From Rotaria macrura (lineage: Eukaryota > Rotifera > Eurotatoria > Philodinida > Philodinidae): DNA of 64,000 nucleotides. Of this stretch, positions 14,701 through 25,083 are shown in pieces. The position numbers and the translations under genes are program-made. Numbering within the stretch: the first letter of the stretch is position 1; each line of letters begins with the position of its first letter. The stretch is taken from positions 95,153 to 159,152 of the forward strand of contig OENT01000217.1 in assembly GCA_900239685.1 (NCBI GenBank). The letters are read 5' to 3'. The notes under the pieces are model-generated. The model saw only the letters and a program-made list of their open reading frames with translations. It had not been told where the DNA came from and searched no databases.

Positions 14701-15572
14701 ATTGAATACATATTTAATAACTGTTGATTTTATTTGTCGGACTATTTTCATCGTACCTAATATAGATCACATGTCGTCATGCTCACCAGCTTCTTTCGTT
14801 AGATGAACACATCAAAATGCCAACGATATGTAAACATGTAAAGTAAAAACGGTCATTGCATGGTTCGCTATAAAAATAATCGATTTGATAATCATTGATT
14901 TTGACTAACAACTAAGACAATCGTCGAAGGGGTGTGCGCAATTCTGTTTTAGGTTCCATTCCTAAACGCATTCGAGTCTTTAAACATAGAAACTATATAC
15001 GTAGAACTCAGACAAATTGATGATAATTGACATTGAAAGGCTGTGCAAAATGCTCGAGACTTCGACGAACAGTGACATTCACACCAAGGAACAACAGATT
15101 GATTCTTCAAACTTTGATTATTTTCAAAAGAGATTGCTTTCTTTTGTTTTGCTACACACATATAATTATTAAACCATTCGATACGTTAGACAAGTATGAT
15201 CTTAAAAGAAATCTTGTTTTGACTGTATAATTGATTATTACAATTTTTAATAAACAATTCTTTGAAAGGTACTATAAATGTCAATTGTTTTTATTTGAGG
15301 TATTTATAGAAATTTATATTTTGTCCATGTCCTTAAAAGTTCGATGATGTTTTTTGCCTTCAAGTATTTAACAAAAGTTCGAAAAAAAAACAAGTCCACA
15401 AATGTTCAATGATGGATGTTGAATAAGATTACAAATAGAAACCACTTATCTAAACAATGGACATATATTATTTGTTTGGGACACGAAGGGATGAATAATC
15501 TATTCTTTGTTTTTTTTTTACAATCAGATTAAAGGAAAAAAAGATGAACCGAAGTCATGATTTGTATTGCTT
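11710..15572. other. Intergenic stretch, nothing recognised
   Basis: This is the upstream flank of calpain-7 and the downstream flank of NDUFS4. It is AT-rich with many short A/T runs, and no open frame has a recognisable product. The frames at 11858-12061, 12556-12741 and the overlapping pair at 14949-15230 look like chance. An AATAAA in plus orientation occurs near 15250, but no plus-strand gene was seen to use it. Confidence 0.6.
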
Positions 15573-16330
15573 CTATTTGGTAGACACACGAGTTTTTTTG
15601 TTCCAAGAAAAATTGGCTCCATAAATCTTCTTAAAACTTCGCGTAGATGGTGGTTCGACAACTTCATATTTATAACCTAGAATGATCATTTTAATGGTCA
15701 AAAATAAAAATTCAAATCTATCATACGAACCCAATCGTTCACAATAAATAATTGCATCTTCCTTACTGGCAAAGTCAACCATGACGGATGAATGAGGATC
15801 AGACCTTAAAATGAAAAACGATCATACTTAGCATTAAACGTTATCTTGTTCATTAATAAGAATACGAACGATGATGCCCAACCCATCAATGGATTTTCCC
15901 AGCGTTCTTTTGTATCCCATTCAACTTTCCATTTTTTTGCATTGTGTGTTCCTGATTGCATCGCATTACGTGCTGGTACAAATATGCGACAGCGGCGCTC
16001 TTTAAAAATTTCTCGAGGTACACCAGATATAGCACCCGTCGATTCCTTTTGATATAACATGCAAATTAAAGTAACAACTAATTCGTAAGAAAAAATCAAA
16101 TTTCATCTACAAACATCTTGTCTCAGGATTTCACCAAGAGCACTCGACTCAACAGGTTTTTGTGTATCAACAGCCGTACGACCCCATACATTTTGTACAT
16201 CAAATAATGTTCTATGGATAAATATGATTCGACTTAAAAATTAAATCAACTCAATAGATTACCGTTGAGGAATAGAAAATAAGTTGACTCGTGACAAACG
16301 AACAGTCGATTTCAATAATAAAGAATTCAT
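15573..16330 (-). CDS. NDUFS4: NADH dehydrogenase (ubiquinone) iron-sulfur protein 4, mitochondrial
   Basis: Five exons: 16330-16263, 16211-16115, 16045-15870, 15804-15731 and 15676-15573. They give 172 aa; human is 175. This is an accessory subunit of respiratory complex I, needed for late assembly and stability of the NADH-oxidising arm on the matrix side. The family core is clear: RRCRIFVPARNAMQSG, the Trp-rich ERWENPLMGWAS, then the C-terminal YGANFSWNKKTRVSTK, nearly identical across animals. The N-terminus is rich in Ser, Leu and Arg and lacks acidic residues, as expected for a matrix presequence. A T-run plus AG abuts the ATG directly, 59 nt below the COQ2 stop, so it is probably the second gene of an operon. 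The exon 2/3 junction is the least certain. Confidence 0.96.
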
Positions 16331-16389
16331 CTAAAAAAACGACCTAATGTTACACACATATATGCATTTATTTACTTGACTGATAAAAG
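16331..16389 (-). promoter_or_regulatory. COQ2-NDUFS4 intercistronic spacer with polyA signal and trans-splice acceptor
   Basis: Only 59 nt separate the COQ2 stop from the NDUFS4 start. Read on the minus strand it contains AATAAA at 16372-16367, a GT-rich stretch, and then GTTTTTTTAG ending at 16331, directly against the ATG. This is the order seen in operon spacers of spliced-leader organisms: 3' processing signal, then outron/acceptor. No room remains for an ordinary promoter. Confidence 0.75.
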
Positions 16390-17449
16390 TTATTTAAAAA
16401 CGTTTCCGACTAAAATACAAACAAATATCAATAGCCCAGTCACACGATTCGATACAAAGGTTGTCCAGCACGATTGACCTTCATTCAAATTGACTGTTTC
16501 AATTTGATGATGAAGATGATATCCAACTCCCATCAAACCAATATAATAAGGCCATGATTGATCAACACTTAAACCAACAGTTACTAGATGCGAAATCATA
16601 CCGATAGCAAATGCTCGAAGCCATAATTTTGTGTCGTCTCCAAGAAGAAGAGCTGTAGATTTAACACCGATTAGTAGATCATCTCGTTTATCTTGATGAG
16701 CATAAATTGTATCATAATGAAGTGTCCAAGCAATACTAGCGAAATACAATGGCAAGATAACTAATGGATAAATGGCACCTGTTGCCGCCGTGAAACCCAT
16801 CAGTGCACCCCTAGAATGTCAAATGTTTTATAACGGATATTATTTTCTCTTTCTGTTTAAAACAGTTAACTAACCAATTCAGTGTTATGCCAAGACACAA
16901 TTGCGGCCAATATGTATAACGTTTCATAACTGGATAAACCACTAGAGGCACCAAGGAGCAAACACCAATGGCAATAGTTGGTATATTCAATTGAATAAGT
17001 ACAAGAAAACCCAAACCCAATTGAATACCAGCCCACATGAGCCCTTGTCGTGTAGTTACTTGGCCATTGGCAATAGGTCTTGAGCTAGTTCGCTCAACAC
17101 GACGATCATACTCCTTATCCCAGAGATCGTTTATGGTACAACCCGCGCCACGCATTAACAGTGTTCCAATACCAAATAATCCGATCAAAGAAAGATTTGT
17201 TAATGTTGTACCAGCTAGAGCGATACTCCATGCACCAGGCAAGAATATGACCCATGATCCGGTTGGTTTATCGATACGACTCAAACGAAGATATGGATGT
17301 AACGGTTTTGGTATAATGTCAAATATAGTTCGGGGAGCAGAAAATTGAGTATTATTCGAATTTTTATTTACATAGACTGATGTTGACGGAATACGAACGA
17401 TGGTTGAGCGTAAAAACAATGGACATCTTTGGCGCAGTAATGGAATCAT
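16390..17449 (-). CDS. COQ2: 4-hydroxybenzoate polyprenyltransferase, mitochondrial
   Basis: Two exons, 17449-16875 and 16810-16390, encode 331 aa. COQ2 is an inner-membrane UbiA-family prenyltransferase that joins the polyprenyl tail to 4-hydroxybenzoate in ubiquinone synthesis. Both Asp-rich magnesium/diphosphate motifs are present: NDLWDKEYDRRVERTSSRP around residues 121-139, and YAHQDKRDDLLIGVKSTAL in the second half. Multiple hydrophobic helices follow. An Arg/Ser-rich N-terminus of about 40 residues without acidic residues looks like a matrix presequence. The start is the first ATG of the open frame. TTTTTTAG ends 9 nt upstream of it, suggesting a trans-splice site. NDUFS4 lies 59 nt downstream on the same strand, probably co-transcribed. 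Confidence 0.97.
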
Positions 17450-18173
17450 TAAGACGATCTAAAAAATGACGAACTTTAAATTCTCGATGCTGTATGAGTA
17501 GAAAAACTGTAGGTCAAATTTTTATGTGTCAAAATATATAAGCGAAAATTTAGCCAATAAGTTAACAGCAATTTACTTGATATAATTATAATATGTTGCT
17601 CGATTTAATTTGAAACAGAATTTCGATGTATGTTCAAAGTATCATAATTTCCCGACGAATAAATAAATGTAATTACGAAAAGCATAAAACATGCTCTAAT
17701 CATATAAATCTATATATCATGCATAACTACATCATATTTAGTATAGTAAGTACTGATAATAGATCAAAATTTAGATAAGTAGTATGTTGAAAGCCAAAAT
17801 CAAATACTTTACCATGCATTTTAAAATTCATAAGAAAAGCATTCTTTCATAAATGTAGTTCGTGCATATAAAAATCAATCGATGATTTCATTCAATAAAC
17901 AGCAGTGATTATCATTGTTCTTGCTATTTTAACTGCTCAATATTTGTTTTGTAATCTAATTTTCATGATTTCGTAATAAAATAAACATAAAGTCATCTGC
18001 AAAGAAAGAAAAAAACTATCAATTTATACATTATAAAATTGTTTACTATATTTTTTTCTTGAAAGACAAAAGTATTATATGCAAATAGATGCAGCATGAA
18101 TAGATATTAATAACAATAGAATAGAAAAGTTCACAATTCGTCACTGAATGCTGTGGAAAATCTACAACGATTA
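17450..18173. other. Intergenic stretch, nothing recognised
   Basis: This is AT-rich DNA between the start of COQ2 and the stop of the next minus-strand gene. It would hold any promoter of the COQ2-NDUFS4 unit and the 3' UTR of the upstream gene. No open frame or RNA gene was recognised. Confidence 0.6.
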
Positions 18174-18894
18174 TTATTCCTTCTTCTTGGTCGCTTCGAT
18201 ATAACGATTATGGAAAAAGCAGCTCAATGCTGATAGACAAATGAAAACCTGACCACACACTCGACGAAAAACATTTTTATATAACCATCCAATACAGGGT
18301 ATTGCATCAATCATATCTGCCACTGACCTAAAATATCGTCAATAAAATTTAGTGACAAGAAAACTCAAATTGATATATAAAATCTACTAACCATATTTCT
18401 TCATGAAGAAATATTTCAAATCGTGGTTCATCATCATGATCGTTATCCAATAGACGAAATTCGTAAATTATAATTGAACGCAGCGGATATGTATAAATCC
18501 AAGAAAATTGTTTTAAATTTATGATTCCATCGACTATACAACGACCTGTCATACAATCAATATTTAGTTTAACATTTAATTGGAATGGTTCAAATGTGAA
18601 ATGAAACATATTATGAAAACCTAAAGTATAAAATTTACATTTCAATATAAAAGAAACAAATCATGTACCTTTCATTCCAATGCGATAGAGTTGTTTATTA
18701 CGAACTTCTTGCAAAGGATCTTTGAAAGTAATATTTCTAGCAATATATGGTAATACCTTTCGATCAATGTCAGCACCTGAGATACTAGTCGTATATAACA
18801 GTTGTGTTATAGTGATAAATTGTTCTTCTAATTGATTAATAAGTTTTGTTTGATATTCAGGATTTCCCCAGCGAATTTTCAAGCCTTCAGACAT
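18174..18894 (-). CDS. Conserved-looking protein, possibly SnoaL/NTF2-like (DUF2358-type)
   Basis: Three exons, 18894-18669, 18620-18392 and 18327-18174, join in frame to 202 aa. The pattern of an N-terminal helical part, then NITFKDPLQEV followed by a Tyr, then alternating beta-like segments (FTFEPFQLNVKLNID, CIVDGIINLKQFSWIY, RFEIFLHEEIW), recalls SnoaL-like DUF2358 proteins, where F-x-DP marks the start of the cone-shaped fold. The C-terminus has a short hydrophobic segment, GQVFICLSALSCFF, and a lysine-rich end, possibly a membrane anchor. This placement is tentative: I recognise a pattern, not a close relative. Function is unknown. Splice sites and an overall length divisible by three support a real gene. 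Confidence 0.7.
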
Positions 18895-21580
18895 TGTCTT
18901 AATTTAATAAACGACTTGTTTCGTATGAACAAATGATCGGAAAAATAAATCAAAGTCAGACCAAAGTTTAATAGTTACAGAAACGCGTCATGGATTTCCT
19001 CAGAATTGTATTGGTTAACTGTTGGCGATCAAACCAACAGTCAGTCAAAACAAGCAAAAAAATAAATATGTTATTTTTCTATAGAGACGTATGACATCTA
19101 TTGACAAGCTTATATAGAAATAATTTCAATTAAAATTTGACAAATTCCTGCAGGATTACTAGGGTATTATAATTGTGACAAATGAAATCTTGTTGGCAAC
19201 GTATTGCGCAATCATTTTTTAATAGTTGAGATGACGACAAAAGGTAATATAGACCTTTTGACCGTTTGTCTTATCTTTCTCACACGGCTGTAAAGCAAAA
19301 GAGTGCTTTTATCCTTAGAGAATTTTATATTAATTAACAATATATTGTCCAAAATGAGTTGATAGAAGTAAATGTCGATGTCTACACAAACAAAGGAAAT
19401 ATTTTTTGATTATCTTTCCACGTTTGATGTACTGATAGGAATATTTATTTGCTTTCAATAATGAATATGCTTCACCAACTAATTGATTTTAATTATCAAT
19501 TGAATTCATAATTCATTTTATTCAAATGTTCATACATAAATAATGCAACTAATTCCTCTTTTCTATGTTGCGTATGGGAAAATTATAAAATTTTTTATTG
19601 AATAAAACAATATCTTAATTCTTCAAACCTAATTATTTTATTGTACCTTTGAGACACTAATGAAAATTCTTGTCTTATTCTTTGTTATGTATTTCAATAA
19701 AAATGAATACAATGATTATTGTCATTTTCTTTGACATTCATAGGGTAGAAGTTTCCAATTGGTTAAATCTACTTAAAAGCGAGTTGACGGCAGATATATT
19801 AATAGAATAGAGTAGAGTAGAACAGAAATTTGTCATCATGACTCACTCTTGTTTAAAACAAGAAATTACAATCGAACCTAGGTTTTTTTAATACTAGATG
19901 ATATTTTTTGAAGAGAAATAAAAAGCACGACAAATGCTTTTTGTTTTCGTTGAAGAATTCAAAATAAAACTCGATCACATGTTTAGATAGAGATAAAGAT
20001 GAATTCATCTGAATCCTTTATTAAAATCTTGATTACATATTCTACGTAGTCAAATGATAAATAATGGCTAATACCAACATATTCAAAGTTGTTATTGTGT
20101 ATGCTTTTTGGTATATGATGCATATATATATTTCTTTTTAAGTGCATCTAATACCTTTGGTACATATAAATTTGCCATTAAATCATTTTCATCGATATTC
20201 TTTCTACTCTGATCAAAAAACTGCTATAAACATTTACAATCTCTCTTTAACATAGACACTATATTTATGATGCATGTTGTTCATTAGTCTGTTTAAACTT
20301 GGATATTTTATTGATAAGTCGATGTTCCCCATTTTACATTAGATATCCATGTCACGTTCTTTCATTATCGTTTATGTTAGTACGCATAATTGATGAATTA
20401 AAGAATTCTAGTATGTTCTTTTCAAGGATAACTCGAATGTCTTTAACGTTGTTGTCGGATAATGTTTTTAGAAATTAATGAACAAGTCTGTGCCTGATTA
20501 TCATTAGGAAGTACTCTCCTCCTCGTCTTTTTGTGTTTCTACTAATGTACGTATGAAGCATGAATGACATTATACGTCCTGAATGTTTACATTAGCCAAC
20601 ATAAATTGATGAGATAAGAATAAAAATAGAAAGATATCAGGATGATGATTTTTAACAGAAGATCTGAACATCTTGTTGAAATAAAAATTTTGAAGAGAAT
20701 GAAAAAAAAAAGAAACCCTTGAAATTTGAAGTATGGTGGAATAAAAATTCATTGTATGTATATATACGTGTACATAATGATGTTTATCTTTCATCAACTT
20801 CTCCTTCCTTATACACAAGCTCAATACTGATGACATGTTTCAATCGAAAATGTATGTGCATGCCTAAAGCAAAAATATTATTTTATCGATCATCAAATCT
20901 TCTTTTGATTATACGTACCCTATACAAGTAGGGAAGCTATTGAGATGAAAAAGAGAATCGTAAATGAATGTAATGTAAAAAGAAACGTGTTAGAGTACAG
21001 AAATTTGAATTCTTCATTTTATTCATAAATATTCCAATTTTCTTTTTCTTGTCTATCAAATTTAAATATTGTCGTACGGTTAAGTATAAAAATCAACATA
21101 TCGAATCATTACCATACTTATTCAATTGAATGAATTTATCTGTCGTTGGTTTGCAACACGTATTCGTTAGTTTTATTATGATTATTATTGCCCTTACATA
21201 TCAGTCACTGTTCTTGACAAAGTAGATATGATTATCATCATTCTTGATATATACTCACGCACACAAGCACTCATACATACACATATTCATTGAGAATGCA
21301 TACGAACATGTTTTTTTTCTTGGCATGAGTTAAAATTGAAAAAACAATGTTGTACGAAGCATCATGTGTAATGTCTGATAAAATGTGCCTGCTTGCCGGA
21401 CAATAGTAGTAAACGAGCACCGTATATAATATTGTATGAATGAAATAGTTTTCGAAAACGAAAAAAAAAAAGATGGAAATAAAGAACATGTATCTATAAA
21501 TATATATATGTATATAAAGCACGAGAGCAAACAAACGGACGGTAAACGAAAAACGAGAGAAAGAAAGATTGAAGATGCGC
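18895..21580. other. Intergenic stretch and probable ZFP36 3' UTR
   Basis: No coding region was recognised. A degenerate TAGAG-type short repeat sits near 19800-19830. The right end lies downstream of the ZFP36-like stop on the minus strand. It contains AU-rich motifs such as TATATTTATA (complement near 21495-21505), which fit a regulated, unstable mRNA. Open frames at 20570-20931 and 21271-21672 are low-complexity A/T frames. Confidence 0.55.
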
Positions 21581-22450
21581 TTAACTACATTGAGGAGTTA
21601 AACTGCTATTCGATGATGATGACGATGAAAATGTACGACGTGTTAATGTATTTAGTACATGAGGCGAAATAGATGGGTAAGTCTGCTGTTGTGGTTGTTG
21701 ATAATCTTGTTGAAAAACGTCACTATGAGGATCATATGAATGTAAAGCTTTGTTGAGTTCTTCGAATGAGAAGGGAAATTTCGATGAATTATATGATTGA
21801 TTTGAACATCTTGTATAATCACTGTTAATCCGATTTCTATAATAATAGGAAAAACCCGTGAAATTTTTCATTCCATTACAATTTATCGCAGATAATAACC
21901 TGGTTGTTGACTTTTGTACTGACTGATTCGTTCTTACATCGGAATGTCGTCGTAATGTTGAATCATTTGCATTTATTGCTGCGCGTGCTTCATGAATATC
22001 ATGAACAAAATGACACCGAGGACCGTATGGACAATAACCAGCTAGATTATACGAAAAATGAAAAAACAAAAATGTGATTTGTTATTATCATCATAATCTA
22101 TTGATTTATTATTTACTTGTATGAAACGTTCGACAGTATTCAGTTTTATATTTTGGATGACGCATTAGAATTCTTAATTCTTTTATTCCATGTGAAAATT
22201 GACATTTATCGCCATATTTGCATTTGCCAGTTTCGGTGTATGGTCGACACAATTCTGTTTTGTACCTTGTAACACATAAATGCGATTGCGCGAGTGGCGT
22301 TGTAGAAATTGCGGTCGTTGGTATTCTCATGGGCTGATGTTGTTGTTGCTGTTGCACTATATCAGTTATTGGTACTCGTGGAGATGATAGAGAAGATGTT
22401 GAAGATTCTGATGAAGAATAGCAAGATGAATTCGAATCCATACTTGGCAT
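21581..22450 (-). CDS. Tandem CCCH zinc-finger mRNA-decay factor, ZFP36/TIS11 family
   Basis: Two exons, 22450-22117 and 22041-21581, encode 264 aa. Proteins of this family bind UUAUUUAUU-type AU-rich elements in 3' UTRs and recruit deadenylases in the cytoplasm. Both fingers fit C-x8-C-x5-C-x3-H, each with the YKTE lead-in: [18 protein letters not shown] and [18 protein letters not shown]. They are separated by the family-typical 18-residue linker. The intron splits finger 2 just after its first cysteine. The N-terminus is Ser-rich with a short Gln run; the C-terminus is Gln/Ser-rich. I do not see the usual C-terminal CNOT1-binding peptide. A T-rich acceptor, TTTATTTTTCAG, ends 12 nt before the ATG, marking a 5' UTR intron or trans-splice site. 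The family is sure; which vertebrate paralogue it matches is not meaningful. Confidence 0.95.
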
Positions 22451-25073
22451 TACTGTATTTATCTGAAAAATAAAGTTTAATAATTGTTAAAAATTTGAGT
22501 TTTTTCTTTCTCTCTCATTCTTCTATATAAAAGTTTAAAGAAAAGAAAAACATAATAACGACTGCACAGCCAAGCGTGTTGTAAGATGAGAAGATGAAAA
22601 ATGTGTTTGTGTGTATGTGTGTAGAATGTAGATATTATTATGCGTGCATAGTGTATAGTAGTTAAGAAAGGAGAATACAAAAGACAGAAAAGAGAGAGAG
22701 AACAGAACAGATCGAGTAAACGTTATGGCGAAGACAGCATGGAAGAAATGGAACGAAAGGGAGAAGGGTAAAGAGCAATAGTTTGCAACAGCAAAATTCC
22801 ATGATGAGTGAATGAATGGGTATTCTTTCTTTCTCTCTCTCTCTCTCTTCTTCTTCTCTTTTTTACATCGATTTTTACAGAATATAAATGGGAAGAATCA
22901 AAAGTAATGAAGATGAGATGCAAGCATCTAATATCCATTTGTGACGTATGAATGTATTTGAAACTCATTCTTTTTTTCTATTTTCTACCATTCTCTTCTT
23001 ATTTTATTACAAGTACCGGTCAATAGCTATCTTTTTTTTCGTAAGCCGACGTACTTATCACCGGAAGAAGCGAGTGCCATGGTGTATCTTTAATTACACA
23101 TTTAGTTTAGTACTTGTCTTTGTTCCAGTGAATCCTGCAAGTATTTGCATAGCACTAATAGGAGGTCGGTGGTTTTTTTTTAAGACAAAGTTCATCCAAT
23201 GTGCACTTTTTTCTTTTTTTCTCGTTCTTTCTCAATGACTGTGAATATGTCAAAAAAATAAAGGAAAAAGAAATAGAGAATCGATGAAGTCATCATGGTG
23301 TAATTACGAATTTCAATTTTCATTTTTCTTTAAATAACAAGTGAGGTCATTGTATAAAAACATGACTTACGATTAGTTCGTGATTGAACATTGTAGATAT
23401 GTATATGTGAACAAAGAAAAGATAAAGAGAAAGTGAAAGAAATATCTTGATCGTATTGACTTTTATTCTTACTCTATTCGCTAAGGCCTTGACTTTAGAT
23501 GAGGAATGTAAGAGAGAAAAAAAGAGAAACGAACAAAATGAATATGGATTGTTTGGCATCGACCATATGTGATGATGTGCGACTCGTAAAATTGTGTACG
23601 AGGTCAATGAAAGATAAAAAAATAAGAGCACACTCGTGCTCATTCACAGGATCAACAGTATGCAAAAAAAGACTGGTGCACGTATACACATACTTCAGGT
23701 ATTATCTGTATGTTTATTGAGTATTATCTTTAGTTTATGCAATAGTTACCGTTGATCTCAGCTTTAAAAAAATGAAATTCAATAGTATTTTGATACTGAC
23801 GAAATGTATCCAATATTCAATTGGCTTGATATTATCGTTCATAAACGTGATGCTGCCAACTACGATTCAGTTTCGGATTCTTATAAGCACACGAAGAATA
23901 GAAAAGAAGCTGACTGATTCATGCTGACTCATTCATAGAAGCTATCGGCAAATACATACAATTAAAAGCCGATAATTGCATACTTAATGATAAGCACGAA
24001 AGTTTTCTTTTTTTTCCTTTCTAACAATCAAAATCTGGCGCACTATCGAGGGTAAAAATCAAATGTTCTTATGTAAAAGCTATACGTGGCAACTGGCATA
24101 TGTGGGCTTCGTCGAAAGACCAATGTACTAGTTGATGAATATTGTTCCATAAAAAGACCTATCTATTGTTCACCACATTTTCGGATACTCTGGATAACGA
24201 CGTGTTGAATAGTAATTAATATTTTAGCAAGAATCACGCAATAGGTTTATAAATTATTTTGCAATGTTTGCTATCGTCGAAAATTTATCATAAGTAAAAC
24301 TCACAGTATTATACTATGATGATGATGACCTAACCATTTTTTTTTAAATTTTGATTACTATCGTTCATTATCTGTAACTCTAAAGAATTATGATGCATTA
24401 TCTTGATAGCTACTATGGTATGACCATACACCATGATACATACAGAAGACCATCAATTTAGTGTACTATCTGGTTCTTCATTACAGTACACAGATTATGG
24501 CAACAACAAAAATAATATACATATATATACTCAGAAGTATTTATATCTGCACTACATAGGGAAATAAACTAAACATTAACGTTACCAGTGTCAAAGGAGC
24601 ATTATCTTTTTTATGTTTGAAATAGGTCGGTGTGCTTTTATTTCTTTCAGTTTCAAAGCCTTCCATATTTACTAGCGTTTTATTTTCAAAATAAAATTAA
24701 GAAAGAATAGAATATGTTAAAATTTGATTGGATTCTTTTAAATGCTCGATTGATGAGTGATACCATGGATGAAGTAAAATATTTTGTTCTACGATGAGAA
24801 AACGAGAATCTCTTTACTATATGTCCGATTTCCAAAATGTATGATGTTGCAAGTATATGAGTATGTATATTTACAAAAAGAGAGCTAATCAGGCATTCTA
24901 TCAACGAATAAACATCTGCACGGATTCTCGCGCCTGCGCTCCTCTACATCGACAATAATCTATTCGAAAACAGCCAGCACATAATAAAAAAAAGCGACTT
25001 TTTTAAAAAATCGACGATCGTACCATATTTTTTTCTTTAAAAAAATATTCTTTTCATCAGTTAATATGCAAAA
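22451..25073. other. Divergent intergenic region between ZFP36-like and receptor genes
   Basis: The two genes point away from each other, so promoters of both should lie here. A pyrimidine microsatellite, (CTTT/CT/CTT)n, spans about 22822-22860. A small GC-richer patch, rare in this window, lies at about 24917-24955 near the receptor start. The open frames here are low-complexity. Nothing else was recognised. Confidence 0.55.
22822..22860 (+). repeat. Polypyrimidine microsatellite (CTTT/CT/CTT)
   Basis: A pure C/T tract about 370 nt upstream of the ZFP36-like start. It may act as a GA-repeat promoter element, as in other animals, but it may be neutral. Confidence 0.8.
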
Positions 25074-25083
25074 ATGGCAATGA
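25059..25083 (+). promoter_or_regulatory. Acceptor site and short upstream ORF at receptor start
   Basis: A pyrimidine stretch ending TTTTCATCAG (AG at 25059-25060) precedes the receptor ATG by 13 nt and resembles a 3' splice acceptor. In the remaining leader, an ATG at 25066 opens a five-codon frame ending in TGA at 25081-25083, overlapping the main start at 25074. It could reduce translation by leaky scanning. Confidence 0.4.

Noticed and set aside
17037-17348. 103-codon plus-strand open frame
   Set aside because: It is antisense to COQ2 exon 1; the COQ2 frame has unmistakable family motifs.
21271-23720. Many overlapping Phe/Tyr/Ser-rich open frames around the ZFP36-like gene
   Set aside because: They arise from A/T-rich and microsatellite sequence and show no codon-like structure.
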